Below, piece by piece: positions 1-10,700 of a DNA stretch of 64,000 bases. The first letter of the stretch is position 1. Every line of letters starts with the position of its first letter. The position numbers and the translations under genes were made by a program. This DNA comes from Welwitschia mirabilis. Its lineage: Eukaryota; Gnetophyta; Gnetopsida; Welwitschiales. The notes below the pieces were generated by a model. It was not told the origin of the DNA, made no database searches, and saw only the letters and a list, made by a program, of their open reading frames with translations. The stretch spans positions 176,716,017-176,780,016 of the forward strand of contig JBOZIK010000001.1 of NCBI GenBank assembly GCA_051453625.1. The letters run 5' to 3'.

Positions 1-803
1 ATGTCCAAATCATCATGCTTAAAGAATTTTGATGATTGAGTAGTAGGATTCACATGTGCCATGAGTGATAATATCCCATGTTCTTGAGGTTCTTTATGTG
101 AGCTTTCTTCTTGCATACTTTTAAAAGAAAAACTCTTATTTCTATTCTAAAAAAATTTTAACTTATAATTTTAAAGGTTACCTTATAGTTCTTCCAGTGG
201 AATCTTACTGAGATCTTTACTTTCTTCAATCGTAGTCACCTTTAGTTTAAATCTCTTTGGAAGGGATCTTAAAATTTTTATTCCAATCTTGACTTCCTCC
301 ATCTTTTCTCTAAGGCTTGCCATTAAGTTTGTAATGTCCATTAGATCAGTAAAGAATTCCTGAAGAGTATCTTCCTCATTCATCTTAATCTCTTTAAATT
401 TTGTAAGCTACATCTGCATCTTTGCTTGCTTGATAGTGGATGTTCCTTCATGAGTAATAGTAAGAATATCTCATGCTTCTTTGGCAATCTGGCATCTTGC
501 TATCCTCTTGAACTCTTCTGCATTCATAGCACAAAAAATTGCATTCAAAGTACAAGCATCAATAGTAGCATTAGCTTTATCTAATCTTGTCCATTTATCT
601 TTTGGTTTCAATACTACTAAAGAATTGCCATTGACATCCTTTTGAGTTATGGTAGGATGGCTATAACCCATGATCAAAACATTCTCATAATCTAAATTAA
701 GATATCTTAAGAAAATCCTCATTCTAACCTTCCAATATTCATAGTTTATTCCATCAAATAGTGGAGGTCTAAAAATAGAGAAACCTTCTACAAGAAAACT
801 CAT
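1..803 (-). pseudogene. Copia (Sirevirus-like) gag fragment, element 1
   Basis: This is the gag of a minus-strand Ty1/copia element whose remainder lies beyond the left edge. Gag forms the virus-like particle that packages retrotransposon RNA. From 803 leftwards the frame opens with a start followed by a PPLFDGINYEYWKVRM motif, the typical N-terminal copia gag signature. Further on come ALNAIF-like and EEFKRI blocks, then THEGTST and a KILRSLPKRF block near 250-270. The reading frame is constant but carries an in-frame TGA at 471-473 and TAG at 408-410. A TAA follows at 183-185, and similarity continues raggedly to base 1. The spacing fits a primer site at 860-871 and an LTR just beyond it. 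Lineage assignment to Sirevirus/SIRE rests on block order and wording of the gag and is from family knowledge. It is clearly a pseudogene. Confidence 0.88.
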
Positions 804-859
804 GACTAGGGTTATTAAGTCAAAGATTGGTTAAAATCTTAGAGTTGACTCAACCTAAA

Positions 860-871
860 GCTCTGATACCA
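860..871 (-). promoter_or_regulatory. Primer binding site of element 1
   Basis: Read on the minus strand this is TGGTATCAGAGC, the standard plant copia primer site complementary to the 3' end of initiator tRNA-Met. It lies two bases inside the LTR end at 874 and between the LTR and gag, exactly where minus-strand reverse transcription should start. Confidence 0.93.
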
Positions 872-873
872 TT

Positions 874-2028
874 TGTAGGATCATGAACCCTAGGGGGAAG
901 GGGGGAGAGGGTGAATAGGATTTCTAAAAATTTAAACAATTAGCACTACTAAAAGAAATTATCATATAAAAACATATAACATAATAAACACAAAAGAAGA
1001 ACTAAAGAAATATGTAAGACAAGATTTATAGTGGTTTAGGATACATCCTACTTCACTCTCGATGATTAACTCCTCTCAAGATAGATCTCAGATCTCTGTT
1101 ACTCCTCCAGGTTTTTTAGGTTCACCTATAACCTTTACAAGAAAACTTTTATAGGCTAAGCCTCAACCTTCATAAATGAACTTTTTCAGGCTAAGTCTCA
1201 ACCTCTTTAAAAGAAATTTTAGAGGCTAAGTCTCATCGTTTAGAAATGTACAATGGTGAGTGAGGGAATGAAGCATTTATGCTATAGATCACTCAAATGA
1301 AAGAACTAACAATGAAGTCTCTTTGCTCAAATTTAATACAAAGGTAAGTGCTAAGAGAGAGTAGAAAGATAGTATAAAGATAAGTCCTTCAGATTAAGAA
1401 TGCAACCTTCCTTTTTAAAAATCCAATCCAATGTTAAGCTCTAGGGTTTTTGAGTGTTTTCTCTTATTTATATATTTTCCCAAAATATTACCATTTGACT
1501 AGATGGGCATGAATCTGACATTTGTATTAGATATATTTAGTGGAGTAACGGTTAGAAAATCACTTTAAAATTTCCTCTTCCACGCTATTCGGTCATCCCC
1601 TCAAAACATTTGGTTGACCCCTTTCCATTTGGTTTAGGAATACTAGCTCTTGAGGTTATTAGTCTGGTCGACCGCATCAAAAATCCGGTCGACCACCTTT
1701 CTCTAGGTCTGGTCGATCCCACATGAGTTCAATCGACCCCGGACATAGTACACATTAGAAAGCTTAAAAAATGCATGTTCATATATAATCGACCCCTAAA
1801 AAATATGGTCAACCCCATATGAAATAGTCCAAAATTCATATTTCCAAGTTTGATCAGCTCCTACATTAAGTCCTTCGACAGAAACTCAAGTTACTTTAAT
1901 CAGAACACGTCCAAATCTTTCTATCTCTTGGATATTGATTTGGTAGTTTCTTGCACCTATAAAATTACCTTTAATTCTATAAAAATCATATTAGTTTAAC
2001 ATCAATTGGTAAGAATAAAATCCTAATA
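874..2028 (-). mobile_element. 5' LTR of element 1 (minus strand)
   Basis: The LTR lies directly upstream (minus sense) of the primer site and gag. Its inner end is TG at 874-875 on the plus strand. Its outer end at 2028 reads TATTAGGA on the minus strand, a decayed TGTTAGGA start of the same kind seen at the 5' LTR of element 3. It holds several GTCGAC-type motifs (about 1665-1790). Its first 400 bp resemble the inner part of the LTR at 8112-9650, so the families are related. It ends exactly where homology to the truncated LTR at 2029-3933 begins, which argues for a nested insertion. Confidence 0.75.
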
Positions 2029-3933
2029 GATCTAAACTTGAATGTAGAGATAATACAGATAATAGGTCTTTCTTAGTCAGAAGTACAAATGTCAAGACTT
2101 AATAGTAAATATCACAAGTTTTAGGTACTTTTTTATGAGTTCAAAAAGGTTCTTTTGTCATCTATATCTTTACTATTTATATTGGAATGCTTTTAGGGTT
2201 TATTATATTTAAAAATGCACTTCCAATAACTATAAATGACTAAAAAATAGATATCTAATGGATACATAATGGATAAAAAATAGATAGAAAATTTTAGTTT
2301 TGTTTCATCTGGTCGACCCCTTAAAAGTTTGATTGATCCTATCTGGTGTTGTGACTTACATAGGTTGCCCATGTAAAATTTTTGATCATTCTAGTTTCTT
2401 ATGGCTCCATCTGTGATAGACCCCAATTTAGTCATCTACTATTAAATCTAGTCACTCGCTTGTCTTGATAAAGATCTTTCTAATTTTTTGCATCTGGTCC
2501 AGTTGACCCATTTAGGTGTTTGATCGACTTCATGATGATTAGCTCAGGAGTATTAGCTATATAGTGCTCAGGTTTAGGTCAATCTTTTCAATGGTCTAGT
2601 TGACCTCTTGATAATCAATTTAGGAGTACTGTTCATAGGTTCATAGATCCAGTCGATTCCATCATAGGTCCAGTCGACCCCTTGTCATTTAGTCTAGGGA
2701 TATTATTACTAGGTCCTTAAATCTAGTTGATCTCATAAATGTCTACTCACTCTCTTACCATTTAGTTCAGGGATACTGGCTCTCAAGGTTATAGATCTAG
2801 TCATCTGCATGTGAAATTCAGTTGACTCCTCTAAATTCAATTCAATTTTTGAGTATCTGCTTCAAGTGCGTTCAACTNNNNNNNNNNNNNNNNNNNNNNN
2901 NNNNNNNNNNNNNNNNNNNNNNNNNNNNNNNNNNNNNNNNNNNNNNNNNNNNNNNNNNNNNNNNNNNNNNNNNNNNNNNNNNNNNNNNNNNNNNNNNNNN
3001 NNNNNNNNNNNNNNNNNNNNNNNNNNNNNNNNNNNNNNNNNNNNNNNNNNNNNNNNNNNNNNNNNNNNNNNNNNNNNNNNNNNNNNNNNNNNNNNNNNNN
3101 NNNNNNNNNNNNNNNNNNNNNNNNNNNNNNNNNNNNNNNNNNNNNNNNNNNNNNNNNNNNNNNNNNNNNNNNNNNNNNNNNNNNNNNNNNNNNNNNNNNN
3201 NNNNNNNNNNNNNNNNNNNNNNNNNNNNNNNNNNNNNNNNNNNNNNNNNNNNNNNNNNNNNNNNNNNNNNNNNNNNNNNNNNNNNNNNNNNNNNNNNNNN
3301 NNNNNNNNNNNNNNNNNNNNNNNNNNNNNNNNNNNNNNNNNNNNNNNNNNNNNNNNNNNNNNNNNNNNNNNNNNNNNNNNNNNNNNNNNNNNNNNNNNNN
3401 NNNNNNNNNNNNNNNNNNNNNNNNNNNNNNNNNNNNNNNNNNNNNNNNNNNNNNNNNNNNNNNNNNNNNNNNNNNNNNNNNNNNNNNNNNNNNNNNNNNN
3501 NNNNNNNNNNNNNNNNNNNNNNNNNNNNNNNNNNNNNNNNNNNNNNNNNNNNNNNNNNNNNNNNNNNNNNNNNNNNNNNNNNNNNNNNNNNNNNNNNNNN
3601 NNNNNNNNNNNNNNNNNNNNNNNNNNNNNNNNNNNNNNNNNNNNNNNNNNNNNNNNNNNNNNNNNNNNNNGTCATCTGCATGTGAAATTCAGTTGACTCC
3701 TCTAAATTCAATTCACTTTTTGAGTATCTGCTTCAAGTGCGTTCAACTCCTGGAAAGTCTGGTCAATCCCTCAAGAGGGTAAATGAACTTGATAGATTTT
3801 TAGTACTCAGAATTTGATGGTTTTGACTTTATTTTTAGATCTACAAGTGATTAAGATCTTCCATATAAGATAAACAAAATTTACTACACAGAAAACATTA
3901 GTTTGACATCAATTAGCAAAATATAATCTAACA
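2029..3933 (-). mobile_element. 3' LTR of element 2, truncated by nested insertion
   Basis: The minus-strand start is TGTTAGATTATA at 3933, preceded by a purine tract. The sequence is collinear with 8602-9650. About 490 bp matching 8112-8601 are missing because element 1 begins at 2028. It contains a 793-N run (2878-3670). The 78 bp before and after that run are the same sequence with about one mismatch. Leaving out the Ns and one copy gives about 1034 bp, against 1049 bp in the other LTR. GTCGAC-type motifs are frequent. Confidence 0.85.
2878..3670. other. Assembly gap (793 N), probably spurious
   Basis: The N run is bounded by matching 78-bp ends (2800-2877 and 3671-3748). The homologous LTR at 8112-9650 has this stretch once only, so the gap probably represents two overlapping contig ends that were not merged. 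Confidence 0.9.
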
Positions 3934-4535
3934 ATCTCTTTCTTTGACATTAATGATAAGTAATACTTAGTTTTAAACATATTTAGGACTTAAAAAAACT
4001 CCCCCTTATAAAATTTCTATTATTCTTTTATAAAATATTACAGCTTTTGAAACTAAGTTAAGACATTTTTAATAATCAAAATTTATGCTTAAAATGAAAT
4101 AATTTTAAGATGCACATTTGAAGGGTTAAGAAAACAAATTTTATGAAAAGCACAATGTGAAAACCATTTAACATATTGATCAATTGCTACATTTTAGAGT
4201 TCATTTTCACTACTGAACATCAACATTTGAATTTTTGAAATAACCATTTAAAACATTAAAATTTATTATTGGAAAAACATGTTATGAACAAATGATTTAC
4301 ATAAGCATAAAAAGATTTAAGATACCAATTGAGAACAATTTAGAGTATAAAAATGAAGTGCATGTATATTTCATTAAACATATGTAAACATTAAGAAATA
4401 AAAGTACTTATCAAGTACATGCTACATCTAAAAGCATAAGTAAAATCCAATAACAAACAACTAATTATTCCCCTTTTGATATCAATGACAAAGGAGAGAA
4501 TAAAAACACAGAAGAAAAAACATAATTTAAAGCTT
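3934..4535 (-). promoter_or_regulatory. 3' untranslated region of element 2 with three PPT-like tracts
   Basis: Polypurine tracts prime plus-strand DNA synthesis in LTR elements. On the minus strand there is a degenerate CAAAGAAAGAGAT directly before the LTR (3934-3946), a clear AAGGGGGAGTTTTTTT at 3992-4007, and AAAAGGGGAAT at about 4467-4477 within a CATTGATATCAAAAGGGG context. Repeated PPT cores ahead of the 3' LTR are a reported Sirevirus trait. No gene was seen in the rest of this 600-bp AT-rich stretch. Confidence 0.6.
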
Positions 4536-5549
4536 CTAATCAGATTCCTCCTTCTCTTTTCCTTTTTCTTCAGAGTCTTCTTGTAAATCTTCTTTATCTC
4601 CTTCCATATGTATGTGTTGATCTAGTGCTCTCTGCTAAAGTATTATAAATGTCATACCTAGTTGCTATAAGTGCTTCATTCATGTGTCTGGTACAAAAAT
4701 CTATCCATCTTAGATATGAAAGAGTTCATCAGGAGAGACTTCCTTTGGAGATGGTTACTTTAAGGATCTCTTGGAGGGGGTAAAGATGTGCATATGAGAT
4801 AAAGTTGCAAGCCCAATAGGTGTCATAGATTAAAGGATTTCAAGTTTTGGATGGAAGGTTATACAAAAATAATAGCACAATTTCATAATAAGCACCAACT
4901 AGGGTAATGCCTAGTCTTATGGTACTCTAATTAAGATACCATATTCTATATTATAATGATAAGAGTATTAATAGAATGCTCTATCCCTACTAGATACATT
5001 AGATAAGATCTATAACTAGAGGTCTTATCACGATGTCCAGCTAAAGGTAAGAAATTATAAGTTAAATTCAAATGAAGTAGAGAGAGGGCATTTCCAAGAG
5101 TGAACCTTATCACAGATCTCCTTAGTAACTGTAGGCTTGTCTTCCATGGTTTTCCAAAGAGATCAAAACTTGTCATAGTTACTTTTGGGAAGATCAGTTA
5201 GATCAAAAATAATATTTGTAGTAACTATCAGCCACTCCATGAAAATAAGGGTTGCAAGGGTTCCTAATTCACGATCATAAGAAGCATTACAATAAAATAT
5301 GCGAGTAAGAAATGGATAAGCAGAACTAGAAACATTTAGCAAATAATTAAGATTCTAATTTTTCAGGAGCTAAATGGTATCTTTAAGCTCTCTAAACTTT
5401 GAGGTTATTATATACTTTTCTTGATACACTGGCTTCTTAAACTTTTTTAAAAACTTATTAACATCTTCCTTAGACATTTCATGATAGAAAAGGATAAGAT
5501 ATCTTGATGGAGCTTCCTTAACTCTTCTCCTAGATGAGCTTTCAACCAT
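4536..5549 (-). pseudogene. ORF3 of element 2 (putative plant transposon protein-like)
   Basis: An extra coding remnant sits between the pol position and the 3' LTR, on the element's own strand. The start codon at 5549-5547 follows a pyrimidine-rich leader. The N-terminus is basic (MVESSSRRR). An EMSKEDVNKFLKKF helix follows, then a block with AYPFLTRIFYCNASYD and IIFDLTDLP. The far end has an acidic lysine/glutamate tail (about 4538-4600) closing with TAG at 4536-4538. Several in-frame stops interrupt it. The pattern of a YP...FY.NA block followed by a hydrophobic L.GLP-like block resembles the domain that databases call 'putative plant transposon protein'. This is from memory and needs a profile search. 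Element B has a related ORF at 13045-14130. Sireviruses often carry a third 'env-like' ORF here; no signal peptide or membrane anchor was evident, so an envelope role is not supported. Confidence 0.5.
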
Positions 5550-6112
5550 TTATAAGACTATAAAAGTAAGAAATCTGAAAGTAAAATACTAGATCTGAGA
5601 GCAAAGCTTTAGATTTGGAAGGAAAAACTCTAGATTTAATAGATAGAGAAGGCTAGAACATAAGAAAATCAATTTAGAGATCTTTTTTTTTAGACAAGAT
5701 GAAATAAGGAAAAATGAAGAAAAAAATTACGTCTACCGGTGGTACTTCTGCACTGTGATCCATTAGGTCTACTCGATTAGTCAAGGTTCTAGTTAACCCA
5801 TTAAGAAATGGGTCTATAGTACAATAAGGAATCTAGATGATTGGGCTTTCAAGCTAGTTGATCAATTACATCCGATTAACAAAATCATAGATCTGGTCGA
5901 CCATCTTGCAATTAGACATGAGTCAGCAAGTAAACCTTAAATTCCTTTTTATCATTGATAATTAAATTCCAAAAATAGAGTGTTACTTCAGAGTTTTCTA
6001 TAAAATATTCAGATTTATTAAAATTTAAGCTAATATTTCTATTTTCCATATTGTAGTTCGTATAATTTAACTAATCAATCAAATAAATATCTATTCTATA
6101 GATATTATCTAC
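5550..6112 (-). other. Spacer between protease and ORF3 (pol-deletion junction)
   Basis: No coding similarity was found. On the minus strand the part next to ORF3 (about 5550-5700) is pyrimidine-rich. The middle (5720-5920) holds GTCGACC-like motifs of the kind otherwise found in the LTRs and in the equivalent spacer of element B (12470-13040). Integrase, RT and RNase H would be expected between the protease and this spacer and are absent. Confidence 0.55.
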
Positions 6113-6400
6113 TCATTTTGTAGTAAAAGTAATAGCATATGTTTCCTTATCTAAAATTAATTTGTGACGTTTTTTATACAATTGACTAATACTTACTAAA
6201 TTATGTTTTAAACCATTCACATAAAGCATATCATCAAGTTTAGATAACTTACCTCCTTTAATGCATCCTGTGTCTTCTATATTTATCTTTTTATTATTTC
6301 CAAAAATAACATCTCCCCCATTAATACTCCTTAGGTGTTGAAAGTATGATCTTTCTCTAGTCATATGCTATGAGCATCCACTATCTAGGTATCAACTATT
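6113..6400 (-). pseudogene. Copia protease region, element 2
   Basis: The aspartic protease matures the gag-pol polyprotein. The active-site triad DSG, followed by Cys, is at 6385-6374 on the minus strand. An in-frame TAG lies at 6370-6368, then HMTRERSYFQHL and the downstream GGDVIFGN and KHNLVSISQL blocks typical of the copia protease to GAG-pre-integrase transition. It stops at 6113 and no integrase follows. It belongs to the same lineage as the protease of element 3 at 43440-43700. Confidence 0.82.
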
Positions 6401-6767
6401 TGTGCACGATCCTTTCAGAGCTATCTATGTTATAAAACTTTTTAGATTACGAGCTATTACTCACTTAGTCTTATTAGACTTAGGTGATACATTTCTTTTA
6501 GGAAAGAATTAAAATGGAAAAGAATTTATAGAATCTGAGAAAAGAATTAATTTACTAATTTTGCAAAATAGCTTTCGATGATCAATTTTAATACAAAAGT
6601 TACATGAAATTTTAGAAGTATACTTACATTTCCTGTTTACCTATTCTCATAGATTTTGTGAACTAAAACTAATACCTATTTCCAATAGGTTTTTACACTC
6701 CAAGCATCTGTTCTAATTTAGAAGAACCACCAGAAAATTTATTTACAAATAAGGATAGATTTTTTAC

Positions 6768-8047
6768 CTATGATAATAGATTGGTGTTATCAGATTTTAG
6801 CACATTGTATTTCATTTTCATTTCCTTCCTCTCTTTGGTGAGAATCTTTACTACTTTATTCAAATCATTTATTCTTTTAGCTATCTTTTCATATTTATCA
6901 TATAGCTTTTGACATATATCTTTTAACTGATTTTGTTCTTCATTGACCATGTCCAAATCATAGGCTCTAACATGCTAGGTAAGTTTTTGAGGAAAGGCAT
7001 AATTACTCTGAAAGATAACCTTTTATCTTTATATGACTCTTAACCTAAATAGCTATTATCATCATCATCCTTGTTGTTCCATGTTGCAATAAAAGAGGGA
7101 TTCCTTGTTTACCTGTTATTTCTTCTTATGTTGGGACACTCATTTTCCATATGACTAAATCCTTTGCATGAGTAGCATTAGATTTATTTACCTTTTTCTT
7201 TCTCTTTTCTATGTTTTAAATGATTAATTTTAGAGTTTTTACTTGACTTTCCTTGCTTTTTCTTTTTATATAAAAGCTTCCTAGATCTTTTGACTAGAAG
7301 AGCTGCTTCACCATCATCCAAGTCCTCATCTGACCTTTTAGATCTATAGTCTTCCTACACACATTTTAAAGTAATAAAGTTCTTCTTATCTTTAGCAAAT
7401 TTAAGATTATAAGTTTATAAATTACCTTGTAATTCTTTTAGTGCCATTACATTTATGTTTTTTCTCTCCTCAATGGCTATGACTTTTGTTTTAAATATCT
7501 TTAGTAGAGATCTCAAAACCTTCCTTATGACCTTTTCTTTATCCAAGCATTATCCAAGGCTTATCATAGAGTTTACGATATCAGTAAGTCTAGCAAAGAA
7601 TTCCTATAAGATCTCCTCTTTGTCCATATGGATGTATTCAAATTTTGAAATAAGAATTTGACATTTTTCTTTTTTGATAGTAAAGGTTCCTTTGTGTGAT
7701 ACTTCAAGGATGTCCCAAGCCTCTTTAGCATGGTTACAATTTACTATGTACTTAAACTCATCTGCACAGACTACACAAAATATAACATTAAAAGCATGGG
7801 TGTCTTTGGTGGATTTTGTCTTATCTATGGAGGTCCATTGACCTTGGACTTTGGGAATTAAGATAGTATTACCATTAACATCCATTTTTGTTGATATAAG
7901 CACAAAATAACCTTTATAAATGACTTCTTCTATATTGGCATCTAAAGATCTAAGAAATATTTTCATTTTGGATTTCCACTAAGTATAGTTTAACTCATCA
8001 AACATGGATGAATGACTATTGAAAAAACCATTAGATAGATTAAACAT
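6768..8047 (-). pseudogene. Copia (Sirevirus-like) gag, element 2
   Basis: Gag of element 2. The likely start codon is 8047-8045. A TAG lies at 7981-7979 just before WKSKMKIFLRS, after which a frame of 120 codons is open (7966-7604). It includes DEFKYI, AKEAWDIL and a THKGT-like block. Further on, an ALKELQGNL-like block leads to a CCHC zinc knuckle (CYSCKGFSHMENEC, 7177-7136), the nucleic-acid-binding motif with CX2CX4HX4C spacing. The C-terminal part (6956-6768) is a lysine/glutamate-rich predicted coiled coil with RINDLNKVVKILTKE, matching the end of gag in element 3. Several stops and frame changes make it inactive. Confidence 0.87.
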
Positions 8048-8097
8048 TGTAGGTTCTAAAGTTTAGATCGATTAAAATCTAAAGAATACTTAACTTA

Positions 8098-8109
8098 GCT
8101 CTGATACTA
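8098..8109 (-). promoter_or_regulatory. Primer binding site of element 2
   Basis: On the minus strand it reads TAGTATCAGAGC, one change from the standard initiator tRNA-Met site TGGTATCAGAGC. It lies two bases inside the LTR end at 8112. Confidence 0.88.
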
Positions 8110-8111
8110 AT

Positions 8112-9650
8112 TGATAGGATTAAGAACCTTAAAGGAGGAGTGAATAGGTTCTTAAAAATTAAAACAAAGTATTCTAAATGAATCAAAGATATATTAAAAC
8201 TTGCATAAAATAATTTACTCACTAAAAATATGCATGAAAAGAAAAGCTAATAGAAGTAAAGAAAAAAGAACTAGCTAAAAGCACAAAATACTAAATAGAT
8301 ACACGCATGATTTATAGTGGTTCAGGAAACCCCCTACTTAACTCTTGATGATCAGCTTATCATCAATATTTATCTGGATCTTTATTACTCTACCAAATAT
8401 TCCAGATTCACCTATAACCTTTATAAATAAACTTTTCTAGGTGTAGTCTCAACCTCTGAGTAGATTTTTCAAGGCTTAGTCTTAACTTTTACAATGCAGT
8501 ATAGTGATGCAATGATGTCAGGATGCATAAATATCACTCATTCTTGATATAGTGATCTGATGGAGCTCTTTTCCTGTAGATGTGTAATATATAAAGCCAT
8601 AGATATGACCTTGAATATAGGGATAATAGATATAATAAATCTTTCTTGGTCAGAAGTACAAATGCCAAGACTCAATTGTGAATATCACAAGATTTCAGTA
8701 CTTTTCCATGAGTTTAAAAAGGTTATTTTATCATCTATCTCTTGGCTATTTATATTGAAAGGTTTTTAGAGTTTATTATATTTGAAAATGTGCTTCTAAT
8801 AGTTATAAATGATTAGACAATGACTATCTAATAGATACATAATAAATACAAAATGGATAGAAAATTTTAGTTTCATTTGATCTAGTCGACCCCTCAAAAG
8901 TCCAGTTGACCCCATCTGGTATCATAACTTACATAGGCCGCTTGAGTGAAATTTTTAGTCACCCTAATTTCTTATGACTCCATGTCTAGTCAACCCCATC
9001 TGGGTCTAGTCAATCCTAATCTGGTTGTCCACCATTAAATCTGGTTACCCAATTGTCTTAATAAAGATCTTTTCAATTTTCTGCATCATGTCTGGTCAAT
9101 CCCTTTAGGTGTCCTTGATTGCATAATGATTAGCTTAAGAGTATTAGCTATATAATTCTTAGGTCTAGTCAACTACTTTAATAGTTTGATCAACCCCTTA
9201 ATAATCAGTTTAGGAGTACTATTCATAGGTTTATAGATCTGGTCGAATCCATCATAAGTCTGGTCGACTCCTTATCATTTAGTCCAGGGATACTGTTACC
9301 AGGTTCTTAAATCTGGTTGACTCCATAAATTTTTGATTAACCTCTTACCATTTGGTTTAGGGATACTGGCTCTTAAGGTTATAGGTTTAGTCGATCCCTC
9401 AAAAATCTAGTCGACCCCTCTAAATTCAGTTCAATTTTTGAGTATCTGCTTTAGGTGTGGTTGATCCCTTGAAAGTCCAGTTGACCCCTCAAGAGGGTAA
9501 ATAAACTTGACAGGTTTTTAGTACTTAAAATTCAATTATTTTTTCTTCATCTTTACACCTGCAAGTGATTAACGTCTTCTATATAAAATACATAAAATTT
9601 GCTACATAAAAATACTAGTTTTATATAAATTGACAAAATGTAATCTAACA
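8112..9650 (-). mobile_element. 5' LTR of element 2 (about 1.54 kb)
   Basis: Plus-strand boundaries are TG at 8112 and CTAACA at 9650, giving minus-strand TGTTAG...CA termini. It lies next to the primer site and gag. The right 1049 bp match 2029-3933. The sequence holds about half a dozen GTCGAC or near-GTCGAC motifs between 8880 and 9490, with further degraded copies. The last base is followed directly by element B coding sequence. Confidence 0.88.
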
Positions 9651-9652
9651 CT

Positions 9653-10700
9653 AAACATGAAAATTTTTACTATATAAATCAGTCAAGAAATTTTATTTGT
9701 CTCTATTCTCATGTTTAAGAAGACATTATTTGTCATTAATGTTTAGGTTATATTAGCTTTAAAATTTGGAAGAAAATATGTCATGATGAGATTGTTAGAG
9801 GTCTTCTAAAACTTTCTATCACTCAAAAAGGCTTATGTGATTTTTGCTAAAAAGGGAAATAAACTAGAGCTTTTCATAAACAAATTAGTGATATTACTAC
9901 TAGCAAGCCATTAGATTAATTCATATGGATTTAGTAGGCTTTATTCAAATAGCAAGCTTACCTAGAAAAAGATTTTTTAAAGTCATAATTGATGATTTTT
10001 CCATATTTTCCTAGGTATCTTTCTTCATGCTAAATCTGATGCTTATGATAACTTTATTATAATTTGTAAGAAAATTTAAACTGAAAAGGGATATGTAATT
10101 AAGAAGATTTAAAGTGATTATGGTAGAGAGATTATGGTAGAGAGTTTAAAAATAAAAGATTTAAGTATTATTATAACTCAATGAAATTGACCATGAATTC
10201 TCAGCTCTAAAGACTCCTCAACAAAATGGGATAGCTTAAAGAAAAAATCGAACACTATTAGATATGGCAAGAGTATGTTAAATGATAAAAATATTTCAAA
10301 AAGATTTTGGGCTGAAGTATTGAATACAGCATATCATATTTCAAATAGAGTTTATTTAAGATCTAGAACTTTTAAAACTCCTTAAAAAACTCTAGAAAGG
10401 AAAGAAGCCAAATATATCTTATTTTAAAACCTTTGGAAGTAAGTGCTTCATCCTAAGAAATAGAGAGTATTTAGCTAAATTTGATTCTAAATCTAATGAA
10501 GGAATTTTATTAGGGTACTCTCAATTGAGTAGAGCTTATAGAGTATTTAACAAACATACTCTTCATATGGAAGAATCTATAAATGTGAAAATTCATGATG
10601 TTCCTGATACCTAAAAATCCTCTGAACCTAATGAAGATTTATTGCCTCCTTCTTTCTACCATAATAGAGATGACTCAAGAGATAAGACAACACTAGAAAT
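9653..10700 (+). pseudogene. GAG-pre-integrase and integrase of element B
   Basis: Integrase inserts the cDNA into host DNA. Coding similarity begins within two bases of the LTR of element 2: a decayed GAG-pre-integrase block (CLGYISFKIWKK...EIVRGL), then a zinc-finger C..C remnant. A frame change leads into HMDLVG at 9922-9939, holding the first catalytic Asp. The second catalytic region near 10116-10143 is disrupted by a 14-bp direct tandem duplication (GATTATGGTAGAGA twice), which shifts the frame. The TPQQNG motif is at 10213-10230. Numerous stops follow. Its gag and protease are not in this window and would lie left of the nested elements. Confidence 0.85.

Larger units (their letters stand above)
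2029..9650 (-). mobile_element. Sirevirus-like copia element 2, lacking IN-RT-RNase H
   Basis: A minus-strand LTR retrotransposon. Order in its own sense: 5' LTR (9650-8112), primer site (8109-8098), gag (8047-6768), protease (about 6400-6113), spacer with GTCGAC motif, ORF3 (5549-4536), several PPT-like tracts, and 3' LTR (3933-2029, truncated). No integrase, reverse transcriptase or RNase H similarity was found between 6112 and 5550. The internal part is only about 4.2 kb, and pol would need roughly 3 kb more. The 3' LTR matches the outer part of the 5' LTR (8602-9650) and stops at 2028/2029, where element 1 begins. At 9650/9651 the element abuts a plus-strand GAG-pre-integrase domain, so it appears inserted into element B. 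The outer target duplication cannot be checked because the other end is off the window. Confidence 0.8.

Noticed and set aside
2822-3711. Long open frames across 2822-3711, 22820-23498 and 44357-45307
   Set aside because: They consist almost entirely of Ns with a few real codons at the edges. Only the 45185-45533 part is real coding sequence (copia linker).
4536-5549. Calling ORF3 an envelope gene
   Set aside because: No signal peptide, transmembrane anchor or cleavage site is apparent. The domain resembles a plant transposon-associated protein instead.
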